A DNA stretch of 64,000 nt from Acidimicrobiales bacterium (GTDB lineage: Bacteria > Actinomycetota > Acidimicrobiia > Acidimicrobiales > SZUA-35): NCBI GenBank assembly GCA_020629155.1, contig JAHDDW010000001.1, positions 284,454-348,453 on the forward strand, in the 5' to 3' direction. Each line of letters starts with the position of its first letter. Positions within the stretch are counted from its first letter, which is position 1. The notes beneath the pieces are model-generated. The model was given only the letters and a program-made list of their open reading frames with translations, was not told the origin of the DNA and did not search any database. A program made the position numbers and the translations under genes. Shown in pieces: positions 38,883 to 47,124 of the stretch.

Positions 38883-39415
38883 TGCTAAACCAGATCAAGC
38901 AAACCGCCACATTATTTGACACTAAAGCCGATGATTTTTTCGATCGATATCGGGGGAATAAGAAAGTTGATCGACTTTTTTATGTTGCAAGCGAGGCAGC
39001 AGACTATTCTAAAGCCTGGCATATACTGGGTGCGCTTCTGGCACTGAAAAACCCCGCACTTCGCAAACACTGGCTGCGTATGGCTCTTGCCTTAGGTTTT
39101 GAATCCGCGTTGGTCAACGGCGGCATAAAAAAACTAACAAACCGAGAACGTCCAGAGCTAAGCGAAAAAGTTACCTTACACGCCCGTAGACCTAAAACGT
39201 CTAGCTTGCCAAGTGGTCATGCTAGCTCGGCAGCTCTTGCTTCTACACTGCTTACAGCAGCTGCCCCGAAGGCTAAGTTCGTGTGGTTCGTTGCAGCAAA
39301 AACTGTTGCAATAAGCCGCGTCCATAATCGGATGCATCATGGCACAGACGTTGCTGCAGGCTGGGTTGTTGGCAAATTGTTAGCTGCTGCTACCAAAAAA
39401 ATATGGAAATTATGA
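38882..39415 (+). CDS. PAP2-family phosphatase
   Basis: 177 residues with the three PAP2 motifs: KKLTNRERP, SLPSGHASS and SRVHNRMHHGTD. Such enzymes dephosphorylate lipid phosphates, for example undecaprenyl diphosphate in cell-wall recycling. The ATG overlaps the VanW stop (TAATG), so it is co-expressed with a wall-associated protein, which supports an envelope role. Hydrophobic segments are shorter than in classical PAP2 enzymes. Confidence 0.85.
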   Translation: MLNQIKQTATLFDTKADDFFDRYRGNKKVDRLFYVASEAADYSKAWHILGALLALKNPALRKHWLRMALALGFESALVNGGIKKLTNRERPELSEKVTLHARRPKTSSLPSGHASSAALASTLLTAAAPKAKFVWFVAAKTVAISRVHNRMHHGTDVAAGWVVGKLLAAATKKIWKL

Positions 39416-39445
39416 GCTTAAGCCAGACAGAAATACGAACTGCAA

Positions 39446-39613
39446 TTACGAATTGTGACTTAACAAGCCTCTAACATCAAGCAAAATATCTGTTACTTCT
39501 GATGCAGAAACAAGTGCACGTTCAGAAAGTACAGCTAAACGTTCGTCTATTAACGCAACAGCCTCATCAGTAGGGCTTACCTTTAGTATTTCCACCTCTG
39601 CTATATCATTCAT
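39446..39613 (-). CDS. Small protein of 55 residues, unrecognised
   Basis: A short open frame read directly: ATG at 39613, stop TAA at 39446-39448, with GGGGAGA seven bases before the ATG. The product starts MNDIAEVEILKVSPTDEAVA and continues with two amphipathic helices (LIDERLAVLSERALVSASEV, then DILLDVRGLL). Composition and ribosome site argue that it is real. It runs convergent with the PAP2 gene. Function unknown. Confidence 0.65.
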   Translation of the reverse strand: MNDIAEVEILKVSPTDEAVALIDERLAVLSERALVSASEVTDILLDVRGLLSHNS

Positions 39614-39965
39614 GGTGTCTCCCCGCTTCTCTCATTTCCTAGAACACTAACGTATACCAGTTTAACCGATTATACACCGCATACATTTCACAACTCTCTG
39701 AACAGGGATGACGCAGTGTCCCATGTTGAAACTAATCAGATGTGGGGCCCATATTGATCGGCAGCCGTTGGGTTTCTCTTTGTGGGTAGGTTTGCTACAG
39801 CCCACCAAATTCCTCTAATACCGCGGATTTTTCGCTTTCTATTTGTTTCAACATGAACTCTGACACATATCAACCGCTGCAAGTTGCTACTATTAAAACA
39901 ACAAACATGTTGATACTTCTATCCGTCAGTAGATAGGTCACGTTAGAGCAGATTGGATACACATT
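39614..39965. other. 352-bp intergenic region with inverted and repeated 11-mers
   Basis: CATGTTGAAAC (39722-39732) has an exact reverse complement, GTTTCAACATG, at 39845-39855, and CATGTTGA recurs at 39906-39913. Between them GTGGGT and GCCCAC form a short potential stem. The region precedes a secreted-protein gene and may contain its promoter with a regulator's binding sites, or a small RNA. I see no gene here. Confidence 0.4.
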
Positions 39966-40520
39966 ATGATTTCTGAAGTTGGACGTTTAAAGCTTGCAGG
40001 GGGCGCAATCTTAGCTGCCTCTGCCATGACTTTGGCCGCCGTTAGCCCAGCATTTGCTACCTCATATGAAGATCTTGAAGATAAGACTGAAACAACCGTT
40101 GAGTCTATGGAGGACATAGCAACAACTGTTCTGACGGATGAAGAAATCAACAAGATCGAAAAAGAAGAAAGCGACGCTCATAAGAATGGACTTTTTGAAG
40201 GGGTCGCTCTTGATGTCACCTTCGAAGCTGAAGCTGGCTCTCTTTGCACCTTGACCGTCACGAATCAACACAGCGTCCACAGCGATACGCTAGTCAAAGT
40301 TGTTTCAGGAGAGAAAGCATATTACCTCAAAGATGTAGAATCTGCAGCTGATAAAGTCACAGAATCAGACGTAATTGTTCTGGAAGAGAACACAAAAGTT
40401 TACGTTGTTGCTGGGCCAAGTGGTTATACAAGCTTGAAGGCATCTGATGTTTCTTGCGAAGCGCCAGAAGAAGCCCCTGTTGCTAAACCAATCGTCAAGA
40501 AGCCAACCTATACAGGCTAA
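39966..40520 (+). CDS. Secreted protein of unknown function
   Basis: 184 residues with a Sec signal peptide: LKLAGGAILAASAMTLAAV then cleavage after AFA. The mature part has a helical acidic stretch (EDLEDKTETTVESMEDIAT) followed by a beta-rich region with two Cys (SLCTLTVTN and DVSCEA) that could pair. The C-terminus is Pro/Lys-rich (KPIVKKPTYTG), as in wall-associated proteins. It ends 9 bp before an L,D-transpeptidase gene on the same strand, so the two probably share a transcript. No family recognised. Confidence 0.75.
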   Translation: MISEVGRLKLAGGAILAASAMTLAAVSPAFATSYEDLEDKTETTVESMEDIATTVLTDEEINKIEKEESDAHKNGLFEGVALDVTFEAEAGSLCTLTVTNQHSVHSDTLVKVVSGEKAYYLKDVESAADKVTESDVIVLEENTKVYVVAGPSGYTSLKASDVSCEAPEEAPVAKPIVKKPTYTG

Positions 40521-40529
40521 GCTACAAGC

Positions 40530-41387
40530 ATGAAAAATATTCGTACATATTTGTTGACAGCGGCCTTGGTTATAACCTTGGCCGCTTCGGCTTGTTCCTC
40601 GCAAAAAGAATCTAGCGGAGAGCTAACCGAGGGTTCTCTCACACCTGTTTCGACTATAGAAACTGAAGAACAAGCGCCGCAATCAGCTCCTTTAGAAACA
40701 GAAGCGAACCAGCAAACACCCGCTTCTACTGATGCGACAACCAAAGAAGCTGCTTTCACTGTTGATGATAAAAGAAATGCTGTTGTCTATGTGAAACAGA
40801 CCATTGAAGAAATAACGGTCTATAGCGAACCGTCGACAGATTCATCTGTTGTTACGACCTTGACAAGCATAACAGAGAATGAGGGCCCGCGAGTTTTCCT
40901 TGCGACAGATGTAGCTGCACTAAATAGCGGTTGGATTAAAGTTGCGTTGCCAATACGCCCAAATGGTTCACAAGGCTGGATTCAACAAGAAGATGTTCAG
41001 ATCTTCGACAATGAGTATCGAATAGAGATCAACCGTGCAAACCATCAACTAAAACTGTTGAAAAATGGTGAGGTTGAACAAACACATACTGTTGCGATCG
41101 GTGTTGGTGACACTCCAACACCTGTCGGCACGTTCTACACTATTGAACTTCTTCAAGACCCAGAAGGCGCCACCAGTGCGTACGGCCCGTTTGCCTTTGG
41201 GCTTTCAGGCTTTAGCGAGACACTGCAAAATTTTAATGGCGGTAACGGAGTTATCGGCATTCATGGCACGAATGACCCTAGTTCGATTGGCAAAAACGTA
41301 AGCCATGGCTGTGTCCGACTTCCTAACGACGTTATTACTGCTATGGCAGATGAGGTCCCTCTCGGCACACCTGTTGTCATAACATAA
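40530..41387 (+). CDS. L,D-transpeptidase lipoprotein (YkuD domain)
   Basis: 285 residues. Lipoprotein signal with lipobox ASAC, Ser/Thr/Glu-rich linker to about 75, an SH3-like domain (VYSEPSTDSSVVTTL to GWIQQEDVQIF), then the YkuD catalytic domain with GIHGTND and SHGCVRLPND; the nucleophile is Cys261. L,D-transpeptidases form 3-3 peptidoglycan cross-links, important in actinobacteria. Co-oriented with, and 9 bp after, a secreted protein gene. Confidence 0.9.
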   Translation: MKNIRTYLLTAALVITLAASACSSQKESSGELTEGSLTPVSTIETEEQAPQSAPLETEANQQTPASTDATTKEAAFTVDDKRNAVVYVKQTIEEITVYSEPSTDSSVVTTLTSITENEGPRVFLATDVAALNSGWIKVALPIRPNGSQGWIQQEDVQIFDNEYRIEINRANHQLKLLKNGEVEQTHTVAIGVGDTPTPVGTFYTIELLQDPEGATSAYGPFAFGLSGFSETLQNFNGGNGVIGIHGTNDPSSIGKNVSHGCVRLPNDVITAMADEVPLGTPVVIT

Positions 41388-41416
41388 AACGAATAGAGAT
41401 ACATTACAAAACGCAA

Positions 41417-41450
41417 ATGTGGACTGGCGATTTCTCTAACCAGTCCACAT
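41417..41450 (-). terminator. Perfect 11-bp stem-loop between convergent genes
   Basis: ATGTGGACTGG (41417-41427) and CCAGTCCACAT (41440-41450) flank a 12-base loop. On the minus strand it is followed by TTGCGTTTTG, so it suits the small repeat protein; it may also end the L,D-transpeptidase transcript. Confidence 0.65.
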
Positions 41451-41464
41451 AGCAAGTACTATCG

Positions 41465-41485
41465 ATCTCCAGTCAAGCTGGAGAT
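41465..41485. terminator. Second small stem-loop
   Basis: ATCTCCAG (41465-41472) and CTGGAGAT (41478-41485) form a perfect 8-bp stem with a 5-base loop, just after the stop of the minus-strand repeat protein. There is no long T-run, so its role is uncertain. Confidence 0.4.
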
Positions 41486-41498
41486 AACGTAGGAGATA

Positions 41499-41807
41499 CT
41501 ATTTTGTTTCTTCAGCTTCATCGCCTTTAACATTGTCAGCAAGATCTTTTGCTTTGTCTTTCACAGCGTCAGCTGCATCGCCTAGTTTTCCACCAGTAGC
41601 GTCATCGAGCTTGTTCGCACCTTTTTCAATAGTGTCGCCAACTTTGCCAGCTGCATCGCCTAGTTTTCCACCAGTAGCATCGTCAAGTTTGTTCGCACCT
41701 TTTTCAATGCTGTCACCAACTTTATCAGCGACATCGCCTGCCTTATCGGCAACATCTTTAACCTTGTCGCTGCTAAGCATTCCTTTAATTTTGTCTAAAA
41801 ATGACAT
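41499..41807 (-). CDS. Small acidic/basic helical repeat protein (Rv0909-like antitoxin family resemblance)
   Basis: 102 residues, highly charged, rich in Ala, Asp, Gly and Lys, with no Cys or Trp. It starts MSFLDKIKGMLSSDKVKD and contains a 26-residue unit present twice (IEKGANKLDDATGGKLGDAA). The pattern with DDATGGK recalls short actinobacterial proteins labelled MT0933/Rv0909-like antitoxins, but no toxin gene is adjacent. It could equally be a stress-type CsbD-like protein. The tandem copies show recent internal duplication. Confidence 0.65.
   Translation of the reverse strand: MSFLDKIKGMLSSDKVKDVADKAGDVADKVGDSIEKGANKLDDATGGKLGDAAGKVGDTIEKGANKLDDATGGKLGDAADAVKDKAKDLADNVKGDEAEETK
41571..41721. 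repeat. 78-bp tandem repeat, two copies, inside the small repeat protein gene
   Basis: The sequence beginning AGCTGCATCGCCTAGTTTTC occurs at 41571 and again at 41649, a period of 78 bp (26 codons). Differences are a few single bases, mostly third positions. It keeps the reading frame. Confidence 0.85.
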
Positions 41808-41960
41808 AACTATTTCCCCAATCTGAAATTTCTAAATATAAGGTTTGCTTTCTTATCGGCAAATCCTAAGTAGAATGTAACCTATCTTGGCTTAGCCTAG
41901 TAGTGACGCGAAGCAACAAACCTTTACAAAGGTGTCAAACAAGTTAACATAAGGATTTTC

Positions 41961-44363
41961 ATGGAACGCGAAAACGGCAAATTGTTCATCGGCGAGTCTC
42001 TAGATGCAGCAGGAGAACGAAACGGCGAGCGGATTGACCTTAAAGCATCTGACCTTACAACCCATGGCGTCATCGTTGGTATGACAGGATCAGGGAAAAC
42101 AGGACTAGGTGTTGTGCTCTTAGAAGAAGCACTAGCTTCTAACATCCCTGTGCTCGCGATCGACCCGAAAGGCGATTTGGGAAACCTTTGCCTCACGTTT
42201 CCTTCTCTTGATGCACCGAGTTTTGAACCATGGATGGATGAGGCAAGCGCGAAAACAAAAGGCCAAACAACGGCAGAAGCAGCTGAAAAAACTGCACAGA
42301 TGTGGAAAGATAGTCTTGCGTCGTGGGATATTTCAGGCGACGATGTCGCTGCTCTTCAAAGTGCTGCTAACCCAATAATTTTTACTCCTGGTAGCGACAC
42401 TGGCGTTCCACTAGACATCCTTGGCAGGCTAACAGCGCCTACGGTCACAGACAAAAGCGCTCTACAAGAAGAAATCGACAGCACCGTCACTGGCCTACTC
42501 ACCATTGTTGGCGTCGAAAGCGATCCACTATCAGGCCGTGAACATATTTTGCTTGCCAATATTCTTGCCAAAGCTTGGGGCCAAGGCACCGATCTTGACA
42601 TGGCAACGCTACTCGCACAGATTCTTGAGCCGCCAATGCGTAAACTCGGTGTGCTTGACTTAGACACATTCTTTCCGCCGAAAGACAGGCAAGCCCTTGT
42701 TATGAAACTTAACGGTTTGCTTGCTTCGCCAAGTTTCCAAGCATGGGCGCATGGCCATCCGCTCGATATAGACAAAATGCTTTGGGATTCTCAAGGCAAT
42801 GCTCGTGCAGCGGTTGTTTCCCTTAGCCATCTCAACGACGAAGAACGACAATTTGCTGTCACGCTACTTCTATCAAAAATGATCAGTTGGATGCGCAGCC
42901 AATCTGGTACTAGCGAGTTGAAAGCCCTTGTTTACATTGACGAGGTAATGGGCTACGCTCCCCCAACGAGTCAACCACCTACAAAGAAACCTATTCTTAC
43001 GCTCCTCAAACAGGCACGTGCGTTTGGTGTAGGCCTTGTCCTTTCGACACAGAACCCTGTCGATCTTGACTATAAAGCGCTCAGCAATGCAGGCACCTGG
43101 CTGATTGGCCGCCTACAAACAGAGCAAGACAAAGCTAGATTAGTTGACGGGTTACGAGCTGCTGATGGGTCGACAGATATTGAACAGCTAAATAACACCA
43201 TTAGTGACCTTGGAAAGCGTCAGTTTGTTTTACGCTCTATAAAGTCTTCTGGTACGTCTCTTTTCACCACCCGTTGGGCCATGAGTTACCTAGCTGGGCC
43301 ACTAAACCGCACACAAATTTCTTCACTCATGAAAGACAAAAAGGCGGCTCTTGTTTCTGCTCCAGCTACTGAAGCCTCACCTACTACTACTGGGGCGGCT
43401 CCTGCTGTTACCCAGGTCGATGACAGCTCGTCAGCTGTTGCTCCAACGTTGCCTGATTCGGCGCAACAAAAGTTTCTCCACCCCGCAGCTCCGTGGGGCG
43501 CTACTATTGGCGCTGACGCTTCGCAAAAGACGTTACAACTTATGGCAGCGGCGAGAGTGTCGTTACTCTTCGACGAAACAAAGGCAGAGCTTCGCCATAG
43601 CCAAGAGTGGGAAACAATTATTCCTCTCACTGCCGATGGGTTTGATCTTGATAACGCCATCGAAATAGACTTTGATGATAGAGATTTTACTGACGCACCG
43701 CCTGAAGGTGCTCGTTTCGCCTTGCCTGATGTTGACATAAGCGCATCGTTACTTAAGAAAACAGTAACTGCTCTCAAAAATAAATTGTATACAGAACAAA
43801 CATTGACGCTTTCAGTTAACAAAGAGCTCAAGTTATGGTCACGGCCTGAAGAGTCGGCTGAAGATTTCGCAGCTCGTTGTGAAGCAGCAGCTGACGAGCA
43901 TGCCGATGCTGCCACCGAAAAAATCCGCAAAAAGTTAGAAGCAAAACAAGCTACTGTATCTGCCGCACTAGCAAAGGCGGAAGATAAAGTAGCTGAGCTT
44001 GAGGCGCAGGAATCTGGCAATAAGCGCCATCAAATCTTCGACGTGGGTGCTTCTATCCTTGGCGGACTTTTAGGTGGCAGGAAAAATACTCGCGGTTTGG
44101 CAAGCGCTGCACGCAAAATGTCTTCTGGTTCGAAACGTAATTCAAGCACAAAAGCGCGCCTCGAATCAGCCGAAAACAGGGCAGCAGAAAAAATTGAACA
44201 GCTCGAAGATTTAGAAGCTGAGCTGCAAGAAGCAGTGATTGAGATAGACGAGCTTTGGACAGAAAAAGCCAACGCTATCGAACAGGTCGAAATTTCGCTT
44301 GAGAAAACTGATATTACCGTTGAAGACATGATTTGTTTATGGGTTCCTGCACACAACTCATAA
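41961..44363 (+). CDS. HerA-like/DUF853-type ATPase with C-terminal coiled coil
   Basis: 800 residues. Walker A is VGMTGSGKTGLG near residue 40, the next strand gives LAIDPKGDLGN and Walker B LVYIDEVMGYAPP, followed by QARAFGVGLVLSTQNP with an Arg-finger-like region later (WLIGRLQTEQDKARL). This matches FtsK/HerA-superfamily helicase-like ATPases of the DUF853 group. After about residue 480 there is a Ser/Thr/Ala linker, a beta domain and a long coiled coil (EKIRKKLEAKQATVSAALAK). A good AAGGA site precedes the ATG. Function is unknown; DNA or protein translocation is plausible. Confidence 0.82.
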   Translation: MERENGKLFIGESLDAAGERNGERIDLKASDLTTHGVIVGMTGSGKTGLGVVLLEEALASNIPVLAIDPKGDLGNLCLTFPSLDAPSFEPWMDEASAKTKGQTTAEAAEKTAQMWKDSLASWDISGDDVAALQSAANPIIFTPGSDTGVPLDILGRLTAPTVTDKSALQEEIDSTVTGLLTIVGVESDPLSGREHILLANILAKAWGQGTDLDMATLLAQILEPPMRKLGVLDLDTFFPPKDRQALVMKLNGLLASPSFQAWAHGHPLDIDKMLWDSQGNARAAVVSLSHLNDEERQFAVTLLLSKMISWMRSQSGTSELKALVYIDEVMGYAPPTSQPPTKKPILTLLKQARAFGVGLVLSTQNPVDLDYKALSNAGTWLIGRLQTEQDKARLVDGLRAADGSTDIEQLNNTISDLGKRQFVLRSIKSSGTSLFTTRWAMSYLAGPLNRTQISSLMKDKKAALVSAPATEASPTTTGAAPAVTQVDDSSSAVAPTLPDSAQQKFLHPAAPWGATIGADASQKTLQLMAAARVSLLFDETKAELRHSQEWETIIPLTADGFDLDNAIEIDFDDRDFTDAPPEGARFALPDVDISASLLKKTVTALKNKLYTEQTLTLSVNKELKLWSRPEESAEDFAARCEAAADEHADAATEKIRKKLEAKQATVSAALAKAEDKVAELEAQESGNKRHQIFDVGASILGGLLGGRKNTRGLASAARKMSSGSKRNSSTKARLESAENRAAEKIEQLEDLEAELQEAVIEIDELWTEKANAIEQVEISLEKTDITVEDMICLWVPAHNS

Positions 44364-44420
44364 AATCCCCTTGAATAGAGGGCTTTCAAGACTGTCACAC
44401 CTCTATGGCATAGTATGTGT

Positions 44421-44588
44421 ATGGAGAACACGCAGCTAAAACTCATCGAATTTGATACCACGTGGCGCTTAGATCCTGAGACTATCGCCGTAGGCAAAGA
44501 AGGGCTCAGGCGAGCCCGCCATGCCATTGACCAAGCAACGATTTATAACCCTTTCACCGACAATAGCAGCATGAAAGCGGCGGCGTAA
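44421..44588 (+). CDS. Small conserved-looking actinobacterial protein, 55 residues
   Basis: Open frame from the ATG at 44421 (or 44415, in frame) to TAA at 44586. The product begins MENTQLKLIEFDTTWRLDPE and continues TIAVGKEGLRRARHAI. The WRLDxxT-x2-GxxGLxxAR pattern is one I associate with short actinobacterial proteins of unknown role. It lies between the HerA-like gene and the nuclease gene on the same strand. Confidence 0.65.
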   Translation: MENTQLKLIEFDTTWRLDPETIAVGKEGLRRARHAIDQATIYNPFTDNSSMKAAA

Positions 44589-44617
44589 ATGCTGCTTGCA
44601 GCTAGGCTACTAGAACG

Positions 44618-45148
44618 ATGAAGATCCTAGCTTGGCCAATCATATTTCTGTTTCTATTTGGCGGCTTCTGGGCAACTAAACTTCTCTTATCATCTGATAC
44701 GCAGCCAGACACAACCAATCTTCTTACGGCTGAAGTTGTCTCTGTCATAGACGGAGACACCGTTATACTTGTTCTGAACGGACAAGAAACTACCGTCCGT
44801 CTTATCGGTATAGACGCTCCTGAATCAGTGCATCCGCAAATGCCTATTCAATGTTATGGCAGAGAAGCTTCAGCCTATTTACATGGACTTTTACCTGAAG
44901 GAACTGTTGTTACCGTTGAAAAAGACATCGAGCCTCGCGACAGATATGACCGGCTCCTGCTCTATATCTACAAAGAAAATGGGCTATTTGTTAATGAAGA
45001 TCTGGTTGTGAACGGATACGCAACAGCAAGCAGCTACCCACCAAACACAACAAAACAGCAAGTGTTTGCATCAGCTCTAAAACAAGCCAAAGGGGCAAGC
45101 GTAGGGCTTTGGGGGTCATGCGATGGGCCAGATCAACCATTACCTTAG
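44618..45148 (+). CDS. Thermonuclease-family (SNase-like) protein
   Basis: 176 residues with one N-terminal membrane or signal helix (MKILAWPIIFLFLFGGFWAT) and an SNase core: VIDGDTVIL, VRLIGIDAPES and RDRYDRLLLYI with the catalytic Arg/Glu positions, then GLWGSC near the end. Ca-dependent nuclease activity on DNA or RNA outside the membrane is likely. The helix lacks a clear cleavage site so it may stay anchored. Confidence 0.85.
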   Translation: MKILAWPIIFLFLFGGFWATKLLLSSDTQPDTTNLLTAEVVSVIDGDTVILVLNGQETTVRLIGIDAPESVHPQMPIQCYGREASAYLHGLLPEGTVVTVEKDIEPRDRYDRLLLYIYKENGLFVNEDLVVNGYATASSYPPNTTKQQVFASALKQAKGASVGLWGSCDGPDQPLP

Positions 45149-45190
45149 AACTCGGCCAAAGTTACCCAAGAAGGGATTAGCCTTATAGCT

Positions 45191-45994
45191 ATGACTGCTC
45201 TTCTCACAAAACTTGGTCTCGCTGCTGAAACGAAAGCCGTTATTATTACCAGCAAAAACTACGGCGAATCGTACTGTGTAAATCAAGCAGTAGCCAATTC
45301 TATGAGCACTGGCATCGCAACCTCGACTGCTATACGAGTTCCCTGCCCATGGGCTCGACATGCTGCAGCTGGCCATATTCCAAAAACAGCGGGCATAGAC
45401 CTTACGTTTCTTTCAGAGTACGACCTCTATCGCTGGCGACCACTTTCTCACGCTCCTTCTCTTGCTGATGGAGACGGCGGCTTTCCAAGAACTCGCCAAG
45501 ACTTTTGGGATCATGCCGATCTGGATGAAACTAGACGTGAATGTAAAGCACAGATTGAGCGGGCGAAACTCTGGGGCATACAACCAACACATCTGAGCAG
45601 CCATAACGATGTTCTGCTTTACAAACCTGAATTCTTTGATATCTACCTTGAGATGGCAGCACAGTATCAGTTGCCAATTTCTTTAGGCGAAAATATTGAA
45701 ACTATAGGTTTCCCAGTCCATGAGCTCAGCGCTCAAGAGTCAGTGTTGAGCCCCGAGTTCACTATCGACTATAACCCAGCTATTCCTTTCGATGCACTTA
45801 TCTCATCTCTACAACCAGGCGTTACAGAAATACGATTTCGTCCTGTCTGCGCATCTGAAGAGGTGGCGGCGTACTTGACGCAGTGGCAACCGTTTACGAA
45901 ACACTATGAAGCCCTTACAGATCACGCTGCCCTAGCAAAGCACTCAATAACATGTATTTCGTTCAACGATTTACGCATTGCGCAACAGTCATAG
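45191..45994 (+). CDS. ChbG/HpnK (YdjC)-family protein with an altered metal site
   Basis: 267 residues that align with carbohydrate deacetylases of the YdjC family through ITSKNYGESYCVNQAV, LTFLSEYDLYRWRPLSH, SLADGDGGFPRT and THLSSHNDV. In the family the first motif carries an Asp pair (ADDFG) and the second a His (GxHLT), which bind the metal. Here they read S-K-N (21-23) and Asp70. His134 and His138 in THLSSH are kept. The fold is probably retained while deacetylase activity is doubtful. The usual neighbours (glycosidase, glycosyltransferase) are absent. Confidence 0.75.
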   Translation: MTALLTKLGLAAETKAVIITSKNYGESYCVNQAVANSMSTGIATSTAIRVPCPWARHAAAGHIPKTAGIDLTFLSEYDLYRWRPLSHAPSLADGDGGFPRTRQDFWDHADLDETRRECKAQIERAKLWGIQPTHLSSHNDVLLYKPEFFDIYLEMAAQYQLPISLGENIETIGFPVHELSAQESVLSPEFTIDYNPAIPFDALISSLQPGVTEIRFRPVCASEEVAAYLTQWQPFTKHYEALTDHAALAKHSITCISFNDLRIAQQS

Positions 45995-46007
45995 AGCAGA
46001 AGCAAAT

Positions 46008-46325
46008 CTAAAGGTCTAGGACTGAAAGCCACGCTAACAAAACACGCATGGAACCTTTGGGTTTAAAATCGCCTTTCATATAAGCTTTTGAGAAATACGA
46101 ACCGTCTTGCTGAAAAGCACTCGCTTGGTCTTCACTTATAGCTAGCTCAAGGTCTACTTCTGCATCGCTTTCGATGCGAGAAAACATCCCATTTTCCCAT
46201 GTATAGGTAGCGCTTTCAGCGCCGATCTTACAATGCAAGACATTACGTTCTTCAGTTTTATCTGTTGATGTTTTCCCTACAAAATATTTCTCAAATTGTT
46301 CTAGCCCAAATTTCGTCACTCGCAT
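46008..46325 (-). CDS. SCP2 sterol-binding domain protein
   Basis: 105 residues. The C-terminal half, DLELAISEDQASAFQ and KAYMKGDFKPKGSMRVLLAW, matches SCP2-type lipid-binding domains, where the GxxKxxGxM turn and following helix line the tunnel. The protein is a stand-alone domain of normal size. Likely binds a lipid or acyl-CoA in the cytosol. Convergent with the ChbG-like gene, 13 bp between stops. Confidence 0.68.
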   Translation of the reverse strand: MRVTKFGLEQFEKYFVGKTSTDKTEERNVLHCKIGAESATYTWENGMFSRIESDAEVDLELAISEDQASAFQQDGSYFSKAYMKGDFKPKGSMRVLLAWLSVLDL

Positions 46326-46358
46326 AGCCTAGCAGAGATGACTTTTTATTATGCATTC

Positions 46359-46378
46359 GGTCACCGCTAGCGGCGACC
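46359..46378. repeat. Near-palindrome GGTCACCGCTAGCGGCGACC flanked by TTATGCAT repeats
   Basis: A 20-bp near-perfect palindrome with one mismatched pair. TTATGCAT occurs on each side, at 46349-46356 and 46382-46389. It lies between the divergent SCP2 and nfeD genes and could be a regulator site. Confidence 0.45.
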
Positions 46379-46509
46379 ACCTTATGCATGTAGAACATTC
46401 GACATCTCTTTTAGGCCAGAATGCGATAGGATTTGGGTATAAATTTAGACTCAAAAGCTACATTTAGCTGGTAAGTACGTCGATACAAAGGTTCAGAAAG
46501 GAATTTTCA

Positions 46510-46977
46510 ATGGATGATCCTGCAATTTGGGCCATTATTTGGTTAGCGATCGCAGCACTTTTAGGAGCCGCTGAGATTCTCATCGCTGGTTCGTTTTTTA
46601 TGCTCCCCTTTGCTGTTGGGGCATTAGCAGCAGCGATGGTGAGCCTGTTCGGTGGACATTTTATAATCGGATGGATTGTCTTTCTTGTCGTCTCGTTTAT
46701 AGCTTTTCTTTCGCTACGACCACTTGCAAAACGTCTAGATATTAAAGTTCCAACCATTAACGGCGTTGGCGCTAAAAGACTTATAGGTGCTGAAGGCATT
46801 GTTTTAGAAGAAATACCAGCGCAACCTGGGCAGACAGGTGTTGTGAAAATTGGCGGCGAAGAATGGCGAGCACAAACAGACCCCCCAGTGACTATCACAA
46901 CTGACAGCGAAGTCGTTGTTTCTCACGTCCAAGGCACACGCGTTGTCGTCGAACTCAAGCAAGAGAATGTCTATTGA
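46510..46977 (+). CDS. NfeD-family membrane protein
   Basis: 155 residues: two or three membrane helices (IWLAIAALLGAAEILIAGSF, then IIGWIVFLVVSFIAFLSL) followed by an OB-fold domain (LIGAEGIVLEEIPAQPGQTG, VKIGGEEWRAQ). This is the short NfeD type that pairs with SPFH/stomatin proteins. AAAGGA precedes the ATG. A band-7 gene follows about 150 bp downstream, the usual partner. Confidence 0.88.
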   Translation: MDDPAIWAIIWLAIAALLGAAEILIAGSFFMLPFAVGALAAAMVSLFGGHFIIGWIVFLVVSFIAFLSLRPLAKRLDIKVPTINGVGAKRLIGAEGIVLEEIPAQPGQTGVVKIGGEEWRAQTDPPVTITTDSEVVVSHVQGTRVVVELKQENVY

Positions 46978-47124
46978 TTACACATTCCCTCAGTATTTCC
47001 GCTGCGCTCGGCGCGTTGCACGCAGCTTTTAGTGGTTTGCTGTCCAAGCGTTTCAGCAGAAGAGCAGTAACTATATAGCCACAAGAAAATCTCTAACAAA
47101 CTCAACTAGAAAGAGGGTAAATAA

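Noticed and set aside
43286-44020. Minus-strand frame opposite the HerA-like ATPase
   Set aside because: Shadow frame with Ser/Ala bias; the plus strand carries the clear ATPase.
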